DNA from: Tessaracoccus sp. SD287
GTDB lineage: Bacteria > Actinomycetota > Actinomycetes > Propionibacteriales > Propionibacteriaceae
Direction of reading: 5' to 3'
DNA length: 56,709 nt
Assembly (NCBI RefSeq): GCF_017355265.1
Contig: NZ_JADIJQ010000017.1
Coordinates: 1-56,709, forward strand
Shown here piece by piece: positions 9,583-18,256 of this stretch. Made by a program: the position numbers and the translations under genes. Numbering within the stretch: position 1 is the first letter of the stretch; each line of letters begins with the position of its first letter. Under the pieces are notes generated by a model, which saw only the letters and a list, made by a program, of their open reading frames with translations, did no database searches and was not told the origin of the DNA.

Positions 9583-11642
9583 GCACCGGTGTGATCGTCG
9601 TTTCGTACGGCTCCTCGGGTCTGGTCGACGAGAACCTGCCTGAGTTGGGCCCCACCATGCGCGTCGTCCTCGTCGACAACTTCTCGAACGAGACCGAGCG
9701 AGTGGCCGCGGCGCACCTCGCGGAGCGTCGAGGGTGGGAGTTCATCGGGCAACCGAATGTCGGTTTCGGCGGCGGTGCGAACGCCGGCTGTCGCCGCGCG
9801 ATCGAACTCGGATGCACCGCGCTGGTGCTGCTCAACCCTGACGCGAGCGCGAGCGAGGAGTCGCTGGGCAGGCTGGCCGCCCGCGTGCGCACCGAGCCTG
9901 ACCTGATGGTGTCACCGCGCATCCTCACCTCCGACGGTGAGGTCTCCTACCGCGGGTCCACCCTCGACCTGCGCACCGGGCACCTGCGCGGTGGCTGGGT
10001 CGACGACCAGGACCCCACTCGGACGAACTGGCTGAGTGGAGCCTGCCTGGCCTTCAGTCCCGAGGTCTTCGAGCGCCTGCAGGGCTTGTCCGAGCACATG
10101 TTCATGTACTGGGAGGACGTCGACTTCAGTTGGCGCGCCAAGCGGGCGGGGGTGCGCCTGGCCGTCTGTGACGACGTCGTGGTGACCCACGACGCCGGCG
10201 GAACCCAGGGGCCGACGGTCTCGCCGCGCGCCATGTCTGACCTGTACTACTACTGGAACACCCGTAACCGCCTCGCGTTCGCCGCCGACAACCTGGCACC
10301 GTCACGGGTACGCCGCTGGTTGTGGCACACCCCCGCCGAGTCGGCCCAGATCTGGCTGCGTGGTGGACGCCGGCAGCTGCTGCACCATCCCGCCGGGGCC
10401 TGGGCAGCGCTGCGGGGAACATTGGCCGGGGTCCGACAGGCACTTCCCGCGGCCCTACCGCGCTCACGGCGCTCCCGACCGGCCACCGCTCAGGGGAAGC
10501 CCTGGCGGGTCTTGGTGGCCCATCCCAGCCCGGACCTCTACGGCTCCGACCGGGTGCTGCTCGACACCGTCAGCGCCCTGGTGAAATCGGCGGCGGAGGT
10601 GACGGTGGCCCTGCCATCGATGGGGCCGCTGGTGGAGCACCTCACCGAACGCGGAGCGACGGTCGTGGAATGTCCCAGCCCCGTCATCCGCAAATCAGCT
10701 CTCTCCCCCGCCGGATTTGTGAAACTCGCTGCCGAAGGTGTCAGGTCCATCCTGCCCACAGCGCAGCTGGTACGTCGCACCCGACCCGACCTCGTCTTCG
10801 TGAACACGGTGACCATCCCGGCGTGGGTGGTCATCCCCACCATGCTGGGCAGGCGTGTCGTCTGTCACGTCCACGAGGCGGAGGGACGACAGAAGCCGCT
10901 GATCAAGAAGGTGCTGTACGCCCCGCTCCTCGTCGCCCACCAACTCGTCGTCAACTCCCGCTACGCGCACGACGTGCTGACGGGCGCCTGGCCCTCGTTG
11001 CAGCGGCGTGCCACCGTCATCGACAATCCTGTGCCGGGGCCGGCGCGCCGAAGCCCGCTGCGCGAGTCCTGCGACCCGCCGCGCTTGCTGTTCATGGGGC
11101 GCATCTCGCCCCGCAAGGGGCCGCAGGTGGCCATCGATGCCGTGGCGGCGCTGCACCGGGCCGGAGTGCCTGCTCACCTCACCCTGTTGGGAGCCACGTT
11201 CCCGGGCTATGAGTGGTTCGAGGCTGAGATCCGCGACCAGATCGCCACGGCCGGATTGGACGCCCATGTCAGCTTGCTCGGTTTTCGACCCGACGTCTGG
11301 TCAGAACTCGACCAGGCCGACATCGTGCTCGTGCCCTCGACCGCCGACGAGCCGTTCGGCAATACCGCCGTGGAGGCGATTCTTGCTGGTCGGCCCCTGG
11401 TCGTGAGCGACACCTCCGGGCTGAAGGAGGCAGTCGCAGGGTACCGCTGGGCCAAACTGGTGCCTCCTGAGGAACCTGATGCCATTGCGGAGGGAGTCGT
11501 CGAGATCGTCGCGAACTGGCAGGAGGTCCGCGCCACCATCGATGACGACCGCCTGCGCGCGGAAACACGGCATGCACCGGCACGGTATCGACGAGAGCTG
11601 GTCAAAGTGGTCACTGTGCCCAACCGGCTACAAGAAGGCTGA
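9579..11642 (+). CDS. Bifunctional glycosyltransferase: GT2 (rhamnosyltransferase-like) fused to GT4
   Basis: 687 aa from the GTG at 9579, chosen because 'TGVIVVSYGSSG' is the first GT2 strand and because the start overlaps the preceding stop. The N-half (about 1-290) is WbbL-like: 'VLVDNFS', 'NVGFGGGANAG', 'LLNPDAS' and 'YWEDVDFSWRAKRAG'. The C-half (about 305-687) is GT-B: 'RVLVAHPSPDLYGSDRV', 'FMGRISPRKGPQVAIDA', and a late 'EPFGNTAVEAILAGRPLVV' that carries the E-x7-E signature. Two complete active sites in one chain suggest that two successive sugars are added by one polypeptide. It is the last gene of a rightward operon and converges on the DUF1972 GT. Confidence 0.85.
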   Translation: MSTGVIVVSYGSSGLVDENLPELGPTMRVVLVDNFSNETERVAAAHLAERRGWEFIGQPNVGFGGGANAGCRRAIELGCTALVLLNPDASASEESLGRLAARVRTEPDLMVSPRILTSDGEVSYRGSTLDLRTGHLRGGWVDDQDPTRTNWLSGACLAFSPEVFERLQGLSEHMFMYWEDVDFSWRAKRAGVRLAVCDDVVVTHDAGGTQGPTVSPRAMSDLYYYWNTRNRLAFAADNLAPSRVRRWLWHTPAESAQIWLRGGRRQLLHHPAGAWAALRGTLAGVRQALPAALPRSRRSRPATAQGKPWRVLVAHPSPDLYGSDRVLLDTVSALVKSAAEVTVALPSMGPLVEHLTERGATVVECPSPVIRKSALSPAGFVKLAAEGVRSILPTAQLVRRTRPDLVFVNTVTIPAWVVIPTMLGRRVVCHVHEAEGRQKPLIKKVLYAPLLVAHQLVVNSRYAHDVLTGAWPSLQRRATVIDNPVPGPARRSPLRESCDPPRLLFMGRISPRKGPQVAIDAVAALHRAGVPAHLTLLGATFPGYEWFEAEIRDQIATAGLDAHVSLLGFRPDVWSELDQADIVLVPSTADEPFGNTAVEAILAGRPLVVSDTSGLKEAVAGYRWAKLVPPEEPDAIAEGVVEIVANWQEVRATIDDDRLRAETRHAPARYRRELVKVVTVPNRLQEG

Positions 11643-11710
11643 CCGTGCCCCGGTTCCTTCGCCGACAGCCATCAACGATGGGATCGCGCCAAGAAAACCA
11701 GGTCTGGCGT

Positions 11711-11735
11711 ACCCCCCACGACCAGGGCAGGGGGT
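11711..11735. terminator. Possible bidirectional hairpin between convergent GT genes
   Basis: ACCCCC at 11711-11716 pairs with GGGGGT at 11730-11735 around a 13-base loop, in the 100 bases between the stops of the convergent genes ending at 11642 and 11743. There is no U-tract, so this is weak support. Confidence 0.3.
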
Positions 11736-11742
11736 GGGTTCG

Positions 11743-12870
11743 TCACGACATCCGCCTCCCCGAGGGGCGCCGCGGCACCTGGCCGGCGGCCAGGTCGAGG
11801 CACAGCCGTTCGTACCGCGCGGCCACGTCGTCCCAAGAATACCGGCTAATCCGGTCCTGGACCGCGAGTCCGTCCAGGCGACAGGCCCGCGGGTCGGCCT
11901 CGGCGGCCTCCACCGCCGTGGCCACGTCGGCAGGGTCGCTGAAGTAGGCGCCCCTGCCCTCGAGCACCTCGCGGTTGAAGGCGACGTCGAAGGCAATCAC
12001 GTGGGCACCGACGCCGGCAGCCCGCAGCAGCGACGGGTTGGTGCCACCGACGCTGTGGCCGTGCAGGTAGGTCAGCGCATTGGCGTACAGCTGGTCGAGC
12101 TGGGTCTGGTCCCAGACCGCACCCAGCAGCCGCACCCGGTCGTCGGCGGCCGCCCGGATCTCCGCGGTGTACGCGTCCGAGTACGGCGCGGAGCCGACCA
12201 CCACCAGCGGACGGGTGGCGCCGCTGGCGACGTAGCCGCGGACGATCTCCAGGACGTGGTTCTCGGGCTCGAAACGGGCCACGACCAGGTGGTACTGCTG
12301 GGCCGACAGGCCGAGGTCGGCCAGCCGGTCGCTGCCGAGATCGCGCAGGATCGGGGCGCCATAGGCGATCAGTCGGGTCGGGGCATTGAACTCGTCGCGG
12401 TAGTAGTCGGCGATGCCCTGGGCGTCGGCGATCAGCGCGTCGGACCAGCGGACCGCCAGTTGCTCGGCGGTGCGGTAGTAGCGCTGGCCGACACCACCCC
12501 ATTTGGCGCGTTTCCATTCCAAGCCGTCCACGTGGGTGGCCACCGGCACCCCGCGCATCCGGATGACGGGCAGCAGCGGGGCATTGGCGGCGTTGAACAC
12601 CAGCGCCGCATCCGCGCCGCCGACCGAGGAGGTCAACACCGACAAGGCGGTGTGGCTCAGCGTCTCGAGGCTGCGGCGCTTCAGGGCCGGCATGGTGACC
12701 AGACGCATGCCCGCGTGCTCACGGAGCACCGGTTCCCCTGGTGGCTGTCGGCAGTAGACGGTGACCTGGTGACCGCGTTCGACCAGCCGGGAGCCCACCT
12801 CCTCGATCGCCGTCTCGAAGCCGCCGTAGCGTGCGGGAACCCCTCGGGTGCCCAGCATGACGATGCGCAT
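11743..12870 (-). CDS. DUF1972-type glycosyltransferase family 4 (rhamnosyltransferase-like)
   Basis: 375 aa from the ATG at 12870, with GGAAAGG upstream. The N-terminus 'MRIVMLGTRGVPARYGGFET' is the hallmark of the DUF1972/Cps2T-like group that adds rhamnose or a similar sugar early in capsular or wall polysaccharide assembly. It continues with 'HVDGLEWKRAKWGG', then a GT-B donor domain with 'ARFEPENHVLEIVRGY' and 'GHSVGGTNPSLLRAAG'. It lies 59 bases downstream of the CDP-alcohol transferase gene on the same strand, which ties glycosylation to CDP-alcohol chemistry in one operon. Confidence 0.85.
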   Translation of the reverse strand: MRIVMLGTRGVPARYGGFETAIEEVGSRLVERGHQVTVYCRQPPGEPVLREHAGMRLVTMPALKRRSLETLSHTALSVLTSSVGGADAALVFNAANAPLLPVIRMRGVPVATHVDGLEWKRAKWGGVGQRYYRTAEQLAVRWSDALIADAQGIADYYRDEFNAPTRLIAYGAPILRDLGSDRLADLGLSAQQYHLVVARFEPENHVLEIVRGYVASGATRPLVVVGSAPYSDAYTAEIRAAADDRVRLLGAVWDQTQLDQLYANALTYLHGHSVGGTNPSLLRAAGVGAHVIAFDVAFNREVLEGRGAYFSDPADVATAVEAAEADPRACRLDGLAVQDRISRYSWDDVAARYERLCLDLAAGQVPRRPSGRRMS

Positions 12871-12929
12871 CAATGCCTTTCCGGCCGCTGCCGCGGCATG
12901 CTGTGTCGCTGCTGACCCATCGGGTCTGC

Positions 12930-13676
12930 TCAACCCATCCGATCCAGTGCCGCCACCCGACGCGCCCAGGTGACCAGCACCAGGGCGGTGTAGGCGGCGG
13001 TCATGAGTCCGAGAATGGCATAGACGGACAGGAAGATCGTCGGCCAGCCCACCAGGACGAAGATCCAGCACAGCAGTCCGTAATCGGTGGGCAGTTTTGC
13101 CAACGACACCCACGTGGAGCCTTTGCCCTTCGGCGGCATCGGCACGCCGGCCTTGGCGTGGGCGACCCGGGCCAACAGTTCGGTGAGCAGCATGCCAAAG
13201 AAATGGATGACGTAGACGGCACCGAATGCCAGCGGGACCAGCAGCCATGACCGCGCCAGGTCGTAGTGGCGCACCATCATGATCAGCACCGCCGAATGCA
13301 GCGTGGCGATCTTGAAGGAGTCGATGACGTGGTCAAGCCACTCCCCCAGCATCGAGCCGCCGCCGCGCAGCCGTGCCAATTGCCCGTCGGCCGAATCCAG
13401 GGCGTAGCCCAGCACCAGCAGGGCCGCGATCAGCACCCCGACCCCCAGGCTGGGGCGGGCCAGCGCGATCACGGCAATGCCGCTGAAGGTGAACAGTGCC
13501 GAGACGATGGTCACGCCATTGGGCGTCAGTCCCGCCTTGTGGGCCGCAGCGGCCAGCACCCTGCCCACGGGGCGGTTGACCAGGATGGAATACAGCGGCG
13601 CACCCTTGTTGCTCTTCTGCGCGTAACGCAGACGCGCGAGGGAATCAGAAAAGCCCCGCTGGTTACTGTTGTGCAT
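12930..13676 (-). CDS. CDP-alcohol phosphatidyltransferase family membrane protein
   Basis: 248 aa from the ATG at 13676, with AAAGG nine bases upstream. It carries the family signature D-x2-DG-x2-AR-x8-G-x3-D-x3-D: 'DSADGQLARLRGGG' followed by 'GEWLDHVID' around residues 95-125. About six hydrophobic helices surround it. The family moves a phospho-alcohol from a CDP-alcohol to a second alcohol in the membrane. With the TagD-like gene immediately upstream, the donor is probably made locally. Whether the product is a phospholipid, a polyol-phosphate lipid or a polymer precursor is not visible. Confidence 0.85.
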   Translation of the reverse strand: MHNSNQRGFSDSLARLRYAQKSNKGAPLYSILVNRPVGRVLAAAAHKAGLTPNGVTIVSALFTFSGIAVIALARPSLGVGVLIAALLVLGYALDSADGQLARLRGGGSMLGEWLDHVIDSFKIATLHSAVLIMMVRHYDLARSWLLVPLAFGAVYVIHFFGMLLTELLARVAHAKAGVPMPPKGKGSTWVSLAKLPTDYGLLCWIFVLVGWPTIFLSVYAILGLMTAAYTALVLVTWARRVAALDRMG

Positions 13677-13729
13677 GATGACGTACCTTTCGATCGGTGG
13701 GCCAGAACAGCGACGCGACACCGACCGCC

Positions 13730-14206
13730 TCAGCGTGAGATGAATTCCCGCAGCAGTGTGCTGGAGGTGTGAACCGTGTACGGAAAATAGTGCACCTTGA
13801 CGTCGACCGAGGCCATGTCGGATTCGAGTTGGTCGCCCCGCGGCGTCCCCTTCCAGTCCGATCCCTTGAACAGGACGTCGAACTTGACGCTCTCCCACAC
13901 CTCCAGCTTGTTCACCGAGAAGTCCACGACCACCTCGTCGACCAGGCGCAGCGCCTCGACGATCGCCATCCGCTCATCCAGGGTGATTACTGGGGTCTTG
14001 CCCTTCATGGCCAGCAGCGCCTCGTCGCTGACCACGCCCACGATCAACCAGTCGGCGTGCTGGCGGGCGCGCTTCAAGATGTTCAGGTGTCCGATGTGGA
14101 ACATGTCCCAGGCCCCGGGGACGTAGCCCACGACCCCGTGGCGGTGCGGGTGGCCCGTGGTGCGCGGCGGGCTGACGGCGAGGGAGTGGTGGCCGTTGGT
14201 CTCCAT
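13730..14206 (-). CDS. TagD-like nucleotidyltransferase (glycerol-3-phosphate cytidylyltransferase family)
   Basis: 158 aa. 'GAWDMFHIGHLNILKRA' contains the HxGH motif that binds CTP phosphates, 'FKGSDWKGT' corresponds to the RTxGISTT-preceding loop, and 'HTSSTLLREF' is the C-terminal signature. Length fits the cytidylyltransferases (about 130-160 aa). The first approximately 25 residues are extra. It activates a phospho-alcohol with CTP, supplying the membrane transferase at 12930-13676, 53 bases downstream. A TATAGAT box ends about ten bases before the ATG. Glycerol-, ribitol- and ethanolamine-type substrates cannot be separated by eye. Confidence 0.85.
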   Translation of the reverse strand: METNGHHSLAVSPPRTTGHPHRHGVVGYVPGAWDMFHIGHLNILKRARQHADWLIVGVVSDEALLAMKGKTPVITLDERMAIVEALRLVDEVVVDFSVNKLEVWESVKFDVLFKGSDWKGTPRGDQLESDMASVDVKVHYFPYTVHTSSTLLREFISR

Positions 14207-14272
14207 GAGTGACCGATCTATAGCGTGACGAGGTGGCAGGCGCCGGTGCAGCAGACCCTCGGCTGCCGTCGA

Positions 14273-14321
14273 CTGGTCGCGATGAAGCGACGTGGTGTCT
14301 CTGGCATGGGGTCGCGACCAG
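14273..14321. repeat. 10-bp perfect inverted repeat upstream of the TagD-like gene
   Basis: CTGGTCGCGA at 14273-14282 and TCGCGACCAG at 14312-14321, with a 29-base loop. A second, odd palindrome GAAACG-C-CGTTTC follows at 14331-14343. Both lie 70-140 bases upstream of the leftward cytidylyltransferase start, so they could be regulatory sites or part of a dispersed repeat. Confidence 0.5.
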
Positions 14322-14408
14322 TATTGGGCAGAAACGCCGTTTCGTCTACGGTCGGGCCCGGGTTCGCGTACTCTGCGTGCTCATTTCCTCGGGTGCTGCT
14401 CATCCCAA

Positions 14409-14640
14409 CCGGACATTCTGCCTTCGGCGCCACGTTGTCAGGCGCCGGCCCACGTCCCGACCGGACATTGTGACTTCGGCGCCACGATGTCAGGCTGCGG
14501 CCACGCCCCGACCGGACATTGCGCCCTCCACGCCACGATGTCAGGCTCCGGCCACGTCCCGACCGGACATTGCGCCCTCCACGCCACGATGTCAGGCTCC
14601 GGCCACGTCCCGGCCGGACATTCTGCCCTCGGCGGCAAAA
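14409..14640. repeat. Tandem 51/52-bp repeat, about 4.5 copies
   Basis: CCGGACATT recurs at 14409, 14461, 14512, 14563 and 14614, giving periods of 52, 51, 51 and 51. Copies three and four are almost identical. Each unit holds GGACAT and, about 20 bases later, ATGTCAGG, so every copy can fold back through GACAT/ATGTC. The rest of 14207-14712 shows no convincing gene. On the minus strand the array is open for 142 codons as 17-residue Arg/Gly/Ser repeats, which I regard as incidental. Confidence 0.85.
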
Positions 14641-14712
14641 CTTCACCCAGGATCGTTCATCCAGCCCTCGCCGAGGGTCGGCAAGCCGCTCAGCATCCGG
14701 CGGCGCAGCGCC

Positions 14713-15324
14713 CTAACGGACGAGTGCTGCCTCACGCCGCTCGGAGTCCACGGTGTGACGGGGCGCGATGATGCTGCCGGTCAGGCCCTTGACCACCACC
14801 AGGGCGATCACCGCGGTGACGACCTTGTCAATGAGTTCCAGCCCGGCGCGGGGCCAGAAGGCGGCGCTGAACAGGGAGTTGCCGGCGGCCTGCAGACCGG
14901 CGACGGCGTCGTCGACCGGGTTGCCGTGGGCACCCTTGAAGACGGCCACGACGATGATCGTGGACAGCAACGGGACGAGCACCGCCAGAATCGCGGCCGC
15001 GATCGGTGCCGAGGCGACGGTGTAGCCCTTGGGCCGCGAGACGGCACCGACGACCACCGCGACCGCGATCTGCACCACGACGAACCAGATCGCCTGCGGA
15101 CGGAAGGTTAGGGCGATCACGACATTGGTGACCACGCCCACCAACAGGCCCCAGCGGATGCCGAACAGGGCGGCAGCGATGAAGGTGCCGACGGTGTCCA
15201 GGAACAGGAAGGAGAGGGTCAACAGTCCCACGGCCCAGCCCACCGTGATGTTCAGCACCACCGCAGCGGTGCACACCAGCAGGATCGTCGACAGTGAGTT
15301 GGGGTTCGTCCGGGAGCGTGGCAT
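14713..15324 (-). CDS. ECF-transporter S-component-like membrane protein
   Basis: 203 aa from the ATG at 15324 with GTGAGGG upstream; longer in-frame starts add a non-membrane stretch that looks non-coding. Five or six hydrophobic segments; 'FLFLDTVGTFIAAALFGIRW' near residues 40-60 resembles the FxDxxGT region of ECF substrate-binding subunits. No ATPase or T-component is adjacent, so if correct it would share a global EcfAAT module. The substrate is unknown. It lies downstream of the 51-bp repeat array in coordinates, and its 3' end faces the array. Confidence 0.6.
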   Translation of the reverse strand: MPRSRTNPNSLSTILLVCTAAVVLNITVGWAVGLLTLSFLFLDTVGTFIAAALFGIRWGLLVGVVTNVVIALTFRPQAIWFVVVQIAVAVVVGAVSRPKGYTVASAPIAAAILAVLVPLLSTIIVVAVFKGAHGNPVDDAVAGLQAAGNSLFSAAFWPRAGLELIDKVVTAVIALVVVKGLTGSIIAPRHTVDSERREAALVR

Positions 15325-15443
15325 GCCCTCACCATGGCACACCTGACCGGTAGCACTCCCGGGGTTGCCGTCGGTTGCCCGGGCACCGCCACTCCGGACG
15401 AGGAGTTGACGGGGGCGGATGCCGGGGGCTTCATGGCCGGCCG

Positions 15444-15449
15444 TAGCGT
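15444..15449 (+). promoter_or_regulatory. -10 box TAGCGT, start codon six bases later
   Basis: TAGCGT at 15444-15449 is followed by GGGGAC and the ATG at 15456. The spacing fits a leaderless transcript, although GGGGA could also act as a short-spaced ribosome-binding site. Confidence 0.4.
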
Positions 15450-15455
15450 GGGGAC

Positions 15456-16271
15456 ATGACAACAACGTCGCCCCGGGTGGGGCTGATGTGGTCGGCGGTC
15501 ATTGCGGTGCTCGTGGTGGTCGCCAGTGTCGCGGGACTCACCGACCCTCAGGTCTACGCCGAGGAGACGTCCAACTGGATGGCGCAGGCGCAGGGCCAGG
15601 ACGTCGGCAACCTGCTGGCCGTGGCTGTCCTGCTGGTCGCCGCCGTCGGCATGCGTCGCGGGTCGGCACGCGCCGAGCTGGTGTGGCTGGGCACCTTGCT
15701 GTACCTGGTCTACGCATTCATCGTCTACGCCTTGGCAGTGCACCTGAACTACCTTTTCCTGGTCTACGTCGCGGTGCTGGGGTTCAGCGCCTGGACGTTG
15801 ATCTTCCACGTGCCCCAGTTCGACCGACAGGACCTTGGGTTCCCGTCGGGCCGCGTTCGGACCCTGGCAGCGTCCGTGCTGATCGCGATCGGCGTGCTGT
15901 TCGCCGCGCTGTGGCTCAGCGAACTGGTCCCTGCGCTGGTCGCCGGCACGGTGCCGGCCAGCCTGGCGGAGGCCGGGCTGTGGGTGAACCCGATCCACGT
16001 GATCGACCTGTCACTGGTGCTGCCGGGGTTCATCCTGACCGGCGTCGCGGCCCTGCGGACCCGCCAGTACGGCCTGTTCTGGTTGGCGCCCTGGCTGGCT
16101 TTCTCGGCGCTGATGGGTGCCAGCATCGTGGTGGCGATGGTGCTGTTGTGGGGCTCCTCGGCGTCCAACCCCGTCCCGCCGCTGGTGATGGTCGCGCTCG
16201 TGGTGATGGCCAGCCTGCTCGCGGCGTGGGGCTACCTCAGGGCGACGACGCCGAGGTCCTCCGACCATTGA
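15456..16271 (+). CDS. Unrecognised polytopic membrane protein
   Basis: 271 aa with seven or eight hydrophobic segments and short loops. No motif that I recognise; 'MTTTSPRVGLMWSA' leads straight into the first helix. The longest loop, between helices four and five, carries 'VPQFDRQDLGF'. It is followed after 31 bases by another membrane protein and then by an acyltransferase on the same strand, so a lipid- or envelope-related function is possible but unproven. The start is chosen at the first ATG after a -10 box. Confidence 0.7.
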   Translation: MTTTSPRVGLMWSAVIAVLVVVASVAGLTDPQVYAEETSNWMAQAQGQDVGNLLAVAVLLVAAVGMRRGSARAELVWLGTLLYLVYAFIVYALAVHLNYLFLVYVAVLGFSAWTLIFHVPQFDRQDLGFPSGRVRTLAASVLIAIGVLFAALWLSELVPALVAGTVPASLAEAGLWVNPIHVIDLSLVLPGFILTGVAALRTRQYGLFWLAPWLAFSALMGASIVVAMVLLWGSSASNPVPPLVMVALVVMASLLAAWGYLRATTPRSSDH

Positions 16272-16302
16272 CCCGGCGCCTGCGCAGGAGCAGGATCAAG
16301 TC

Positions 16303-16998
16303 ATGGCGTCAGCCCGTCCGGACCTGTCCTGGCACCCCCTCTTCAGAGTCGGTGGGGTCGCGGCGCTGGCCTTCATGCTGCTGGTGCTGGTGCCGGTGGC
16401 GCTGGTGTTCGCCGCCCCCGTCCCACCCGCCGACGGGCAGGCCCTGCTGGTCTACATTGCCGAGCACCGGCTCGTCTACCTGGTCGAGTTGATCTGCTTC
16501 GTCGGTCTCGCGGTGCCGGCGCTGCTGGTGTTCCTCGCCCTCGCCGTGGCGCTGCTGCCCGTCCACCGGACCGGGGCCCTCATTGGTGGCCTGCTCGGCG
16601 TCGTGTCCGAGACGATCGCGCTGGCGCTGGGCAGCAGCCCCCAGTCGCTGCACGGTGGGCTCGTGCTGCTGAGCAGCTCCTATGCTGCCGCCGGCAGCGA
16701 TGCCGAACGGGCGGGGCTGGTCAGCGCCGCCGACGCGCTGGTCGCGGCCACCAACGCCGTGTCCTGGGCGGGCATCCTGACCGCCGCCGCCATCGGGGTG
16801 CTGTCGTGGGTGATGTGGCGCGGAGGGTTCAGCCGAGCTTGGGCGGTGCTGGGCATCGTCGCCGGCGCGCTCGGGGTGGCCAGTGAGGCGCTGCGCCCGA
16901 TGATCGGGTCGGGCTACCTGCTCTACGGGATGCTGTTGCCGATCTGGTCCGGCTGGGTGGGCTGGAAGTTGCTGCGGCTCGGCGCGACCCATGGTTGA
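16303..16998 (+). CDS. DUF4386-like membrane protein
   Basis: 231 aa, about six transmembrane segments. AGGA lies seven bases before the ATG. The order of helices, the luminal 'SPQSLHGGLVLLSSSYAAAG' loop after helix three and the C-terminal 'GWVGWKLLRLG' resemble DUF4386-type proteins of unknown function. The stop overlaps the start of the downstream acyltransferase by eight bases, so the two are translationally coupled. The similarity assignment is by pattern only. Confidence 0.6.
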   Translation: MASARPDLSWHPLFRVGGVAALAFMLLVLVPVALVFAAPVPPADGQALLVYIAEHRLVYLVELICFVGLAVPALLVFLALAVALLPVHRTGALIGGLLGVVSETIALALGSSPQSLHGGLVLLSSSYAAAGSDAERAGLVSAADALVAATNAVSWAGILTAAAIGVLSWVMWRGGFSRAWAVLGIVAGALGVASEALRPMIGSGYLLYGMLLPIWSGWVGWKLLRLGATHG

Positions 16999-18256
16999 GC
17001 GTGGTGATCGGGAGCGGCTGAGCGCCGCTGACGCCTCGAACATCCTGATCGACGCCAAGGACCAGGTCAACGTATTCCTGCTCGTCGGCATCCTGGGCAG
17101 CGGGTTCGACCTGGACGACGTGCGCACCGACATCGATGCCCGCATCAACGACCCCACGTCCACCGGTCTTGGCCGGTTCAGCCAACGCGTCCGGCGGGCG
17201 GGAAAGGTCCTGGTCTGGGAGTCCTGCACCCCGGATCTGGGCTGGCACGTCCGACAGGTCGAGCCGGTGGACGGACGCACGGGTCTGACGGAGCTGGCGG
17301 CCGAGTTGATGACGGTGCCCTTGCCCCTGGACCGGCCCCTGTGGGAGCTGTTGGTCGTCCCCGGCGCCTCATCTGGTGGCCACGGAATCATCCTGCGCCT
17401 GCACCACTGCGTGGCCGATGGGGTGGCGGGCGTCCGGTTGGTGCAGCGACTGTTCGGTGACCTCACGCAGCCAACCTCCCAGCCCCGACCGGCTGCCCCG
17501 ACCAGGACGCCGATCGTCCGGCGCGGATGGCGGTCCCGGGTGACGAGTGTGACCCGGGTGACGGCCATGGTCAGGGCAACAGTTCCCCGCACCGTCCTGC
17601 TCGGACCCATCGGTCCGCGGCGCAGTCTGGCGTTTGCCGAGGTCGACCTGGCCGGGTTGTCCCGCGGCGCCAAGTCCGCAGGTGCCACCGTCAATGACGC
17701 CCTGCTGGCGGCGGTGTGCGTGGCTGTCACGACCGTCCTGCGCACCGCGGGTCAACCGGTGCCGTCGGTGTTGCCGGCCAGTGTGCCGGTCGCCCTGCCC
17801 GATCGCGGCAGTTCCGGCAATGCGGTCGGAATCATGGTGGTGCACCTGCCCACCGGAGAGCCGGACGCCGTCGTCCGACTCGGCCTGATCGCGGCTGCCA
17901 CCCGCACCGCCAAGGCTGAGGCCCGCACCCAGGGCACCTACGAACTGACTCGCACCCGCTGGGGCTCCCGGCTGTTCGCCCGGCTCGCGCGGCACCAGCG
18001 GTTCGTCGCCCTGTTCGTGACCAATGTCCGCGGACCGGACCAGCCGCTGGTGATGGGCGGGGCGGCGCTGCAGGACGTCTGGCCCGTCGTCCCGATTCAG
18101 GGAAACGTCCGATTCGGCGTCGCCGCCATGTCCTACGCGGGTCAACTCCGGGTGACCGTGCACACCGACGCCTCGGCGGTGGATGCCCGCATCGCCGGTC
18201 GTGCGCTGGCCGCGGAACTGGCCCGGGTCACCGGCGCTGACCCGGGGCCTTCATAG
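16991..18256 (+). CDS. Wax ester synthase/diacylglycerol acyltransferase-family protein
   Basis: 421 aa. 'LRLHHCVADGVAGVRL' around residues 133-148 contains the catalytic HHxxxDG motif of WS/DGAT condensation-fold acyltransferases. 'VNDALLAAVC' near 232 matches the second family motif, and the C-terminal 'TNVRGPDQPL' matches the PLW/N-G-x2 region. The family esterifies fatty acyl-CoA to an alcohol or diacylglycerol at the membrane and is widespread in actinobacteria that store triacylglycerol. It overlaps the upstream membrane protein by eight bases. Confidence 0.85.
   Translation: MVERGDRERLSAADASNILIDAKDQVNVFLLVGILGSGFDLDDVRTDIDARINDPTSTGLGRFSQRVRRAGKVLVWESCTPDLGWHVRQVEPVDGRTGLTELAAELMTVPLPLDRPLWELLVVPGASSGGHGIILRLHHCVADGVAGVRLVQRLFGDLTQPTSQPRPAAPTRTPIVRRGWRSRVTSVTRVTAMVRATVPRTVLLGPIGPRRSLAFAEVDLAGLSRGAKSAGATVNDALLAAVCVAVTTVLRTAGQPVPSVLPASVPVALPDRGSSGNAVGIMVVHLPTGEPDAVVRLGLIAAATRTAKAEARTQGTYELTRTRWGSRLFARLARHQRFVALFVTNVRGPDQPLVMGGAALQDVWPVVPIQGNVRFGVAAMSYAGQLRVTVHTDASAVDARIAGRALAAELARVTGADPGPS

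Noticed and set aside
14409..14640. CRISPR array
   Set aside because: Units are contiguous with no unique spacers, and no cas gene is present; it is a plain tandem repeat.
14218..14646. Protein of 17-residue repeats on the minus strand of the 51-bp array
   Set aside because: Arg/Gly/Ser/Trp-rich, no credible start or ribosome-binding site, and a second frame is open as well; most likely a by-product of a repeat length divisible by three.
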